NCBI RefSeq assembly: GCF_003858455.1
Contig: NZ_RQZF01000001.1
Coordinates: 248,001-312,000, forward strand
Origin: Schaalia canis
Lineage (GTDB): Bacteria; Actinomycetota; Actinomycetes; Actinomycetales; Actinomycetaceae
Length of the DNA stretch: 64,000 bases
Direction of reading: 5' to 3'
Part shown: positions 49,520 to 56,169 of the stretch, piece after piece
How the letters are laid out: every line of letters starts with the position of its first letter
Position numbering within the stretch: the stretch's first letter is position 1
Notes under the pieces: generated by a model
Told to the model about the DNA's origin: nothing
Database searches by the model: none
The model's input: the letters and a program-made list of their open reading frames with translations, nothing else
Position numbers and translations under genes: made by a program

Positions 49520-49650
49520 GGCACACCCATAGCCGACTTCGCGCTACCGGTGCGTGCAGTGACTGGACAAACAAGTGGCAGACTGCTCGCCCACCCATGC
49601 AAGTGAGCTTTTCAACTCACAGGAAGGCAGGTGAAAAGTGCCCCCTGCGC

Positions 49651-50001
49651 TTAAAGAGCAAGCATGCGCGCAATGTTGTTCACACGGTGATGACGCCCAC
49701 GCAACAGAGCTTCCATTGGTGTTTCTTCCAGCTCTTCTTCATAGGTGTACATCCACGCAGCAACTTCTTCAGCGGAGAAACCACAGTCAGCAAGAACAGT
49801 CAATGTGCCCTGGAGGTTTTCCAATGGAATCCAGTGCCCATCAACGTTCACAAGTGTCTCCGCCGGGATTGCGGGCTTTCCCTCAGGTGTCGAAACAGCA
49901 AAAAGTTGATGCTCACGCAATAGTTGCTTGATCCGGTGGGGAGGAAGTCCCAGTAATTCTGCGGCATCAACAAAGCTCAAAAGGCGCGGTGTTTCACTCA
50001 T
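49651..50001 (-). CDS. Rv2175c-like DNA-binding protein
   Basis: A 116-residue protein homologous to mycobacterial Rv2175c, a winged helix-turn-helix DNA-binding protein phosphorylated by the kinase PknL. The N-terminal part shows FVDAAELLGLPPHRIKQLLREHQLF (HTH) and the C-terminus has LENLQGTLTVLADCGFSAEEVAAWMYT. The ATG at 50001 is preceded by TACTCT at 7 nt and no Shine-Dalgarno, so the transcript is possibly leaderless. It is divergent from the kinase gene across about 95 bp. The same gene order occurs in mycobacteria, so phosphoregulation by the neighbouring kinase is likely, but inferred. Confidence 0.85.
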   Translation of the reverse strand: MSETPRLLSFVDAAELLGLPPHRIKQLLREHQLFAVSTPEGKPAIPAETLVNVDGHWIPLENLQGTLTVLADCGFSAEEVAAWMYTYEEELEETPMEALLRGRHHRVNNIARMLAL

Positions 50002-50008
50002 ATGTCCA

Positions 50009-50014
50009 AGAGTA
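50009..50014 (-). promoter_or_regulatory. Candidate -10 hexamer of the Rv2175c-like gene
   Basis: TACTCT on the minus strand, 7 nt before the ATG at 50001; no Shine-Dalgarno. Divergent from the kinase promoter. Confidence 0.4.
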
Positions 50015-50083
50015 GGGCCTGAAATAGGGGCAAAGCACATCACCACGCCGCCACTATTGAGGGCCAGCCGTGACGACGTCAAG

Positions 50084-50089
50084 TAAAAT
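50084..50089 (+). promoter_or_regulatory. Candidate -10 hexamer of the PASTA kinase gene
   Basis: TAAAAT ends 7 nt before the GTG at 50097, and there is no Shine-Dalgarno. It excludes the upstream in-frame GTG at 50070, which would lie inside the promoter. Confidence 0.5.
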
Positions 50090-50096
50090 CCAGTGC

Positions 50097-52205
50097 GTGA
50101 GTGACATGCACCCTCGTACATCTTTAGGCGCCGCATCTTCGGATGGCGCCTCCATCGACGGTGCCTCCTTCAACGGCGCCACTGAGCCTCCCGTTCCATC
50201 GCCTGCGCCCACCGACGCTTTGCTGGGCATCGTCGTGGATGATCGCTACCAGATCAGCCAGCGCCTCGCGCGGGGAGGTATGGCCTCCGTCTATGTTGCT
50301 CACGATATGCGACTGGACCGTCCTGTTGCACTCAAAGTCATGCATCAGCATCTGGCCGAAGATCCCCTGTTTCTTCAGCGTTTCAGCCGCGAGGCTCGCT
50401 CTGCGGCGCGAATTACTCACCCCGGGGTGGTCTCTGTCTCTGACCAGGGCAGCGTCGACAATCGTCCCTACCTCGTGATGGAGCTTATTGAAGGCCCCAC
50501 CATTCGTGAGCTTCTTCGACAGGAAGGGTCATTTACCCTCGCCCAATCACTTGACTATTGCGAGAACATCCTTCACGCTTTGCGAGCAGCTCACCGCATC
50601 GGGGTGATTCACCGCGACATTAAACCCGAAAACGTCCTTGTTCCCGCTGAAGGACCCGCCAGAGTGACGGACTTCGGTTTAGCACGAGCCGTCTCTGAGG
50701 CCACCATGTCGGTCACCGGAAATATGCTCGGAACCGTAACCTACATGGCACCCGAAGTCGCGACAAAAGGCTCGACTGATGAGCGCACGGATCTTTACTC
50801 CGTGGGAATCATGCTCTACGAGATGCTCACGGGTGTTGTCCCCTGGCATGGAGATAACGCTCTTCATATTGCCTATTCCCACGTCCATGACGATGTTCCA
50901 GCCCCCTCGGATGAAGAACCGTGGATTCCTCGCGAGATTGATGATTTTGTCGCAGCACTGTGCGCACGCGATCCAGCAGAACGCCTCTCTTCAGCTGACG
51001 ATGCCCTCGATATGCTCGGTCGTGTCAACGATTCCATCCCCGCCGAGCTGCGGCATCAGCGGGCTGCAGTGACTGCCACCGCATTGCGACCGCAAGACTC
51101 TGACCACACTGCCGTCCTTTCCCCTCCCACGCAGACGGCCCTTCTTCCCGCTATTAGCGCCCCCTCCGCATCGCCCTCGCCAGCCGCACCGTCATTAAAG
51201 CCACTTACTCAGGCACCCACCAACGCTGAGCGGCCTTCAGAGACTCCATCGACGGCCCTGTCAGTCACGGACTCTTCAACGTCCGCTGACGGAGCACCAA
51301 CAGTGGCCGTAAAGAAACGCCGGACACGTCTTATCCTGGTGATCGCCCTCATTTTCTCCCTCATTTCCGCTGGCGGCGGATGGTGGTGGTGGAGCGAATA
51401 CGGACCCGGTTCCTACCTTGCTCTTCCTGTCACAGACGGCCGTGCAGCCACTGATGTACGCACCGATCTGGAAGCTTTGGGAGTACAGATCAAAGAAGAG
51501 GAAGCCTTCTCCGATGATGTCGTCCCCGGCGTTGTTATATCCTCCCTTCCTGCTTCTGCGTCCTCAGTGCACAAGTACGCCACGGTCACTCTTGTCATTT
51601 CAAAAGGGCCGGATCTGCGTCTTGTCCCCAATGTGGTGAATAAACCTCTCGAAGAAGCTCGCGCTGCCCTGGAAGAAGCAGGTTTGACAGTGGGCGAACA
51701 GCAGGAGGATTGGTCAGAGGAAGTGCCAGCACAAGCAGTGATCTCCCAATCTGAAGCGCCTGAGACAAAGCTGAAAGTCGGATCAGCGGTGAATCTCGTG
51801 CTGTCAAAGGGGCGCGAACCCCGCGCCACTCCTGACTTGGCAAACCGTACGCTTGATGAAGCAAAAGCTGCCCTTGATGAGCTTGCCTTGACCGTTGAGG
51901 TGCGAGAAGCCCACTCCGATTCGGTAGAAAAGGGACGTGTGATCTCACAAGAACCTGCAGCTCAAACACAGCTCTACCGCGGCGATACTGTGATCGTCAC
52001 AATCTCTTTGGGCCCTGAAATGGTGCAGGTTCCTAACGTGTCTGGCAAGAGTGAATCAGAGGCCGTCCAGATCCTCAAGGACGCTGGTTTCGCCGTTGAC
52101 GTTCGCCGCCAACTCGGCGGCGTCTTCCGCACCGCACACTCAACCGATCCAGCCAGTGGGGCTTCGGTCCCTAAGGGGTCCACCATCGTTCTCATCGTAT
52201 TCTGA
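50097..52205 (+). CDS. pknL: Membrane Ser/Thr protein kinase with PASTA domains (PknL-like)
   Basis: A 702-residue kinase for cell-wall and growth signalling. Kinase domain: glycine loop LARGGMASVYVA, Lys80 in VALKVMHQ, HRDIKPENVL catalytic loop, DFGLA, and MAPEVATKGSTDERTDLYSVGIMLYEML. A Pro/Ser/Ala-rich juxtamembrane part follows, then a membrane helix RLILVIALIFSLISAGGGW. Four extracellular PASTA repeats end the protein (units PVTDGRAATDV, VPNVVNKPLEEA, TPDLANRTLDEA, VPNVSGKSESEA), the kind that bind muropeptides or lipid II. The neighbour order idsA-like, Rv2175c-like, kinase, aroG matches mycobacterial pknL. Start chosen at the GTG at 50097, 7 nt after TAAAAT. Confidence 0.93.
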   Translation: MSDMHPRTSLGAASSDGASIDGASFNGATEPPVPSPAPTDALLGIVVDDRYQISQRLARGGMASVYVAHDMRLDRPVALKVMHQHLAEDPLFLQRFSREARSAARITHPGVVSVSDQGSVDNRPYLVMELIEGPTIRELLRQEGSFTLAQSLDYCENILHALRAAHRIGVIHRDIKPENVLVPAEGPARVTDFGLARAVSEATMSVTGNMLGTVTYMAPEVATKGSTDERTDLYSVGIMLYEMLTGVVPWHGDNALHIAYSHVHDDVPAPSDEEPWIPREIDDFVAALCARDPAERLSSADDALDMLGRVNDSIPAELRHQRAAVTATALRPQDSDHTAVLSPPTQTALLPAISAPSASPSPAAPSLKPLTQAPTNAERPSETPSTALSVTDSSTSADGAPTVAVKKRRTRLILVIALIFSLISAGGGWWWWSEYGPGSYLALPVTDGRAATDVRTDLEALGVQIKEEEAFSDDVVPGVVISSLPASASSVHKYATVTLVISKGPDLRLVPNVVNKPLEEARAALEEAGLTVGEQQEDWSEEVPAQAVISQSEAPETKLKVGSAVNLVLSKGREPRATPDLANRTLDEAKAALDELALTVEVREAHSDSVEKGRVISQEPAAQTQLYRGDTVIVTISLGPEMVQVPNVSGKSESEAVQILKDAGFAVDVRRQLGGVFRTAHSTDPASGASVPKGSTIVLIVF

Positions 52206-52284
52206 GAGGCTGGGCTTTCCGATGCTTTCAGAACCTGCTACTCCCCTGCCGAGCTTCAGGGCCCCCGAGGCACCGTAGAGAAAG

Positions 52285-52328
52285 AAAACTCCCTGGCGGA
52301 GCAGCGCAGTGCCCACCAGGGAGTTTTT
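52285..52328. terminator. Bidirectional terminator between pknL and aroG
   Basis: Stem 52286-52295 (AACTCCCTGG type) with 52316-52326, loop of about 20 nt. TTTTT follows on plus and TTTTC on minus, serving both convergent genes. Confidence 0.88.
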
Positions 52329-52354
52329 GTATCGTCACGCCAGGGGCATAATGC

Positions 52355-53773
52355 TTAGCGCAAGAGTTCAGCGACCTGGAAAGCCATTTCCAAGGACTGC
52401 TGGTGGTTGAGTCGAGGATCGACCACAGTTTCGTATCGTTGACGAAGAGAATCGTCGTCTAGCTCTTCAGCGCCGCCAATAACCTCGGTCACATCATCGC
52501 CTGTGAGTTCCACATGGATGCCGCCGGGCACTGTCCCCACGCTGTAGTGCGCGTCAAAAAAGCCCCGGACTTCATCCATGATTGTCTCAAAGCGACGGGT
52601 CTTGTATCCGGTCGATGAGGTAATCGTGTTGCCATGCATGGGGTCAGTCGTCCACGTGACAGGGCGCCCATCGGCTTTAGCCGCCTCAAGAAGAGGTGGT
52701 AGAACCTCGCGAATCCTCTCAGCCCCCATCCGGGTGATAAAGGTAAGGCGACCCTCCTCCCCCTGAGGATTCAGGCGATCCATCAACGACAGCATCTCAT
52801 TGACGGAGGTAGTAGGACCGAGCTTAACGCCGACAGGATTTCGCACACTCGATAGAAGCTCAATGTGAGCACCGTCAAGATTACGCGTCCGTTCCCCCAC
52901 CCACAGGAAATGACCTGAGGTGTTATAGGCCTGGCCTGATCGAGAGTCAATGCGTGTCATTGCTGACTCATACTCAAGGAGCAACGCCTCGTGTGAAGAG
53001 TACAGATCAACCGAACGCAAGGAGTCAAAATCAGCTCCCGCTGCCTCCATAAACTTCACAGCACGGTGAATTTCTGCTGCCAGTGACTCATAGCGCGCAT
53101 AGGCAGGATTCGCAGTGAAACCACGATTCCAGTGGTGGACAAGGCGCAGGTCAGCATAGCCGCCCTTGGTGAAGGCACGAATAAGATTCAGCGTTGACGC
53201 TGCATGGTGGTAGGTATCCACCAGACGCTGAGGATCAGGGATTCGTGCCTCCTTCGTGAATTCAACCGAGTTCACGGCATCTCCACGATAGGACGGCAGG
53301 GTCACGCCATCGCGCGTTTCCATATCTGCCGAACGAGGCTTGGCATATTGGCCAGCAATGCGGCCGATCTTCACCACGGGCATGGAAGCACCGTAGGTGA
53401 GGACCACAGCCATCTGCAGGAGGGTCTGGATTTTACGTCTTAGGTGATCGGCGGTGGCCTCACGGAAGGTCTCCGCACAGTCTCCACCAGTCAGAACAAA
53501 AGCTTCTCCCCGACCTGCGGCAGCAAGTTCTGCCCGGAGGTCATCAACTTCGCCAGCAAAGACAAGCGGCGGCTGCTGACGCAGTAGTGCCGTCACGTCC
53601 TTGAGAGCAGACTCATCAGGGTAGTTAGGCTGTTGCAGGGCCTCATGAGAGCGCCATGTGTCCCAGGGGGCAAGACCCCCTTCAACCGTCTCGTAACTTT
53701 CAGGCGCCGAAGGGCGCAGGGGGCCACCAACGGCCCCACTGCGCCCTTCACGCCACGGCAAATCAGTGCGCAC
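52355..53773 (-). CDS. aroG: 3-deoxy-7-phosphoheptulonate synthase, class II
   Basis: First enzyme of the shikimate pathway, condensing phosphoenolpyruvate and erythrose-4-phosphate; about 472 residues. Class II signatures are LTGGDCAETFREAT, TYGASMPVVKIGRIAGQYAKPRS, TWTTDPMHGNT and ELTGDDVTEVIGGA. The GTG at 53773 overlaps the last 11 bases of the phosphofructokinase gene, giving translational coupling. A GAGG sits upstream, though close. The ORF goes on to 53956, but this lies within the PFK gene in another frame and is rejected. In mycobacteria AroG binds chorismate mutase; no such gene is seen here. Confidence 0.93.
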   Translation of the reverse strand: MRTDLPWREGRSGAVGGPLRPSAPESYETVEGGLAPWDTWRSHEALQQPNYPDESALKDVTALLRQQPPLVFAGEVDDLRAELAAAGRGEAFVLTGGDCAETFREATADHLRRKIQTLLQMAVVLTYGASMPVVKIGRIAGQYAKPRSADMETRDGVTLPSYRGDAVNSVEFTKEARIPDPQRLVDTYHHAASTLNLIRAFTKGGYADLRLVHHWNRGFTANPAYARYESLAAEIHRAVKFMEAAGADFDSLRSVDLYSSHEALLLEYESAMTRIDSRSGQAYNTSGHFLWVGERTRNLDGAHIELLSSVRNPVGVKLGPTTSVNEMLSLMDRLNPQGEEGRLTFITRMGAERIREVLPPLLEAAKADGRPVTWTTDPMHGNTITSSTGYKTRRFETIMDEVRGFFDAHYSVGTVPGGIHVELTGDDVTEVIGGAEELDDDSLRQRYETVVDPRLNHQQSLEMAFQVAELLR

Positions 53774-54989
53774 TTGCCTCAGCCGGTGCAACACTCTGGC
53801 CGATTTCACCCATGAGATCGACGAACCACTGCTGGGTAATGTCGAAGGGCTTACCACCGGCGATACGGGGGAAGGGAATAGCGCACAAGCGGTCGCCGTT
53901 TTCCTCGTCATGACCGATGACGCCAGCTTCACCGCGCAGAGCGCACTCGACAGCAAGGTCAGTCATGGACTTGATCAGACGGAGGTCATCAGCGTTCGCA
54001 CGCGAGGAACGAGAGAAGTAGCCCGACTTTTGAACCATGACCTTCTCGGCGCCAATCTTCTCAGCGAATTGCTTGGCGAACCACTGGCCTGGGTTGATGG
54101 TGTCGAGCTTGACGTGGCCGAAGGGGTCGCGCTGAACCTCGATGCCAGCAGCTTCCATTTCAGCGATGATTTCGGGAACACCAGCACCCTCGGACAAGAA
54201 GATGTTGACGTTGCCGAGCTCATCCATCACGCCGCGCAGACGCTGAGCTTCAGCATCAATATCAAGGGCCATCTCAGGCAGGAACACAGCGTGAACGTCC
54301 CAACGCTCCTTGGACAGACCAATGGAGGGCACCCATTCCTGGGTATCAAGCCACTTGTGGTACTCAAGGGCGCCTGCGGCGGTCAGCCAACCGCAGTGGC
54401 GGCCCATGACCTCGTGGACGATGAGCATACGGGGGTTGGAACGGTGCTCGCCAATGATGTTCTGGGAGTACTCGGATACCTCTTCGGCAGCGGTCCATGC
54501 GCCCAGGGACTGGCGGATTGGCACCACGTCGTTGTCGATGGTCTTGGGCAGGCCCACGACGGTCAGGTGGTAGTTGTGCTCTTCAAGGTAGGCGGCCAGA
54601 TCGGCTGCGGTGGTGTTGGTGTCGTCGCCACCGATGGTGTGCAGGACGTCAACACCGTCCTTGCGAAGCTGTTCAGCAGCCTTTTCAAGGGGGTTTTCAC
54701 CCTCTTCGACCAGTCCGCGCTCAACGAGGTTCTTCGCGTTAGTAAGCTTGACGCGGGAGTTGCCGATGGGTGAGCCGCCGAAACGGTGGAGAATATGGGC
54801 ATGCTTGCGGGCTTCTTCGTCAATGAGGACGTAGTTACCGGTGAGCAGGCCATGGTAGCCATGCTGGTAGGCGATGATCTCGATGGAGGGGTCAATCTCG
54901 TTGTAGCGTTCGATAAGACCGCCAACAGCGGAGGACAGACAGGGGGCGAAACCACCAGCGGTGAGCAGGGCAACGCGACGGACCGACAT
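53763..54989 (-). CDS. pfp: Phosphofructokinase, PPi-dependent type
   Basis: A 408-residue phosphofructokinase. Two residues set phosphoryl-donor choice. The loop reads GGDDTNTT with Asp123, where ATP enzymes have Gly. PKTIDND has Lys149, where ATP enzymes have Gly. Both point to pyrophosphate as donor, making the reaction reversible in glycolysis. A PPi-dependent PFK is known from Actinomyces. Other blocks: GGFAPCLSSAVGG, GRHCGWL and KSGYFSRSS. The ATG at 54989 has AAAGG nine bases upstream. It is cotranscribed with aroG, linking glycolysis to aromatic amino-acid synthesis; this pairing is unusual. Confidence 0.93.
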   Translation of the reverse strand: MSVRRVALLTAGGFAPCLSSAVGGLIERYNEIDPSIEIIAYQHGYHGLLTGNYVLIDEEARKHAHILHRFGGSPIGNSRVKLTNAKNLVERGLVEEGENPLEKAAEQLRKDGVDVLHTIGGDDTNTTAADLAAYLEEHNYHLTVVGLPKTIDNDVVPIRQSLGAWTAAEEVSEYSQNIIGEHRSNPRMLIVHEVMGRHCGWLTAAGALEYHKWLDTQEWVPSIGLSKERWDVHAVFLPEMALDIDAEAQRLRGVMDELGNVNIFLSEGAGVPEIIAEMEAAGIEVQRDPFGHVKLDTINPGQWFAKQFAEKIGAEKVMVQKSGYFSRSSRANADDLRLIKSMTDLAVECALRGEAGVIGHDEENGDRLCAIPFPRIAGGKPFDITQQWFVDLMGEIGQSVAPAEASAH

Positions 54990-55131
54990 GGTCACACACC
55001 TTTCAGTGAAGTCATAGCGGACGCGGGCGCATCCGCTCACGAGCGTTACTAGTTTACCCTTCACTGACGCCTACGGGATGGACCCTTGTCCTGTCCTCCC
55101 CGTCAGACATCAGAGCTGAAGGGGAAAGAGG

Positions 55132-55959
55132 TTATGTTTCTGGAGTTTCCTCAGAAGCATCTGCGTCGTTATCAGCATCAACAAGGCGACCAGCGGGGCC
55201 AACTTGTGGGGAAGCCGGGCCAGCTTGCGGGGAGGCAGAATTCTGAGCACTGTTGGGAACTGGGCCGTCGAATTCGCCGCTAGCCGCAAGTTCAGCCTTG
55301 ACATCCGCAGCATAGCGGTCGACGTATTCCTGTCCCGAGAGCTTCATGAGGTTGTACATGATCTCATCGGTGATGGCGCGCAGAACGTAGCGATCGTGTG
55401 CCATGCCTTTGTAGCGGCTAAAATCCAGCGGCTTTCCGATAATCATGCCAATGTCGGTGCGGCTCGGAATCTTTTGGCCAATGGGCTGAGCATCATGCAT
55501 CCCGATCATGGCCACCGGAATGACCGGAGCGCCGGAGAGAAGAGCTAAGCGGGCAACCCCTGTTTTGCCACGATGTAAACGTCCGTCGGGGCTGCGGGTG
55601 CCTTCGGGGTAGATGCCGAAAAGCTCCCCCTGTGCGAGGCGATCCAGACCAGCTTTAAGTGCAGCTTCCGAGGCGCGTCCACCGGCACGGTCGACAGGGA
55701 TGGTGCCAACGGCGCTCATAAAAGTCTTAGTTGCCCATCCTTTAACGCCGGTACCTGTGAAGTAGTCGGCTTTCCCCATGAATACGACTTCACGGTCGAG
55801 CATGAGGGGGAGGAAGACAGAATCCCATACCGCGTTATGGTTGGAAGCCAAGATGGCTGGACCTTCAGCGGGGATGTTTTCGGCACCTTCGATCCATGGC
55901 TTGTACATGCCTTTGACCAAAGGTCCTGCTCCCAGCTTCAACGCACGGTAGAACCCCAT
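55132..55959 (-). CDS. plsC: 1-acyl-sn-glycerol-3-phosphate acyltransferase
   Basis: A 275-residue membrane-associated acyltransferase that adds the second acyl chain in phosphatidic acid synthesis. The HX4D active-site motif is NHNAVWDSVFLPL, the substrate motif is YPEGTRSPDGRLHRGKTG, and a further conserved block is VIPVAMIGM. The last 50 residues form an Ala/Pro/Asp-rich tail with no motif. A near-perfect AAGGAG lies before the ATG. Related genes (Rv2182c) lie near aroG in mycobacteria. The 72 bp between the pfp start and its stop hold nothing notable. Confidence 0.9.
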   Translation of the reverse strand: MGFYRALKLGAGPLVKGMYKPWIEGAENIPAEGPAILASNHNAVWDSVFLPLMLDREVVFMGKADYFTGTGVKGWATKTFMSAVGTIPVDRAGGRASEAALKAGLDRLAQGELFGIYPEGTRSPDGRLHRGKTGVARLALLSGAPVIPVAMIGMHDAQPIGQKIPSRTDIGMIIGKPLDFSRYKGMAHDRYVLRAITDEIMYNLMKLSGQEYVDRYAADVKAELAASGEFDGPVPNSAQNSASPQAGPASPQVGPAGRLVDADNDADASEETPET

Positions 55960-56088
55960 GAAATCTCCTTAATGAGGGTATATAGATTCCCGTTCCCACT
56001 TTAGAACTCTGGCGACTCCAATGCTCACCATCGCACAAACGTGGGACGATCGTGTCGAAATGTTCAGAGTGTGTCGCCGCACTGAGCG

Positions 56089-56124
56089 CGCGCCAAGCTG
56101 ACAAAGGTTTTCGATCTTGGCGCG
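56089..56124 (-). terminator. Hairpin after the TPR gene
   Basis: 9-bp stem (56089-56097 with 56116-56124) with an 18-nt loop, 46 bp past the stop of the second TPR gene. The U-rich tail TTTCTCTTT is on the plus side, so direction is uncertain. The 210-bp gap up to plsC otherwise holds the plsC ribosome-binding site and probable promoter. Confidence 0.45.
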
Positions 56125-56169
56125 TTTCTCTTTGGAGTCGCAGCTATGACATGCGGCAAGCAACACGGT

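Noticed and set aside
49610-49622. Short GTGAG/CTCAC hairpin between the prenyl synthase and the Rv2175c-like gene
   Set aside because: The 5-bp stem with an A/T-poor tail is too weak to call a terminator.
52355-53956. Longer aroG of 533 residues
   Set aside because: The extension lies wholly inside the phosphofructokinase gene in another frame and would be implausible as coding for both.
53766-54773. A 335-residue plus-strand open frame opposite the phosphofructokinase gene
   Set aside because: Antisense shadow; sequence has no fold signature.
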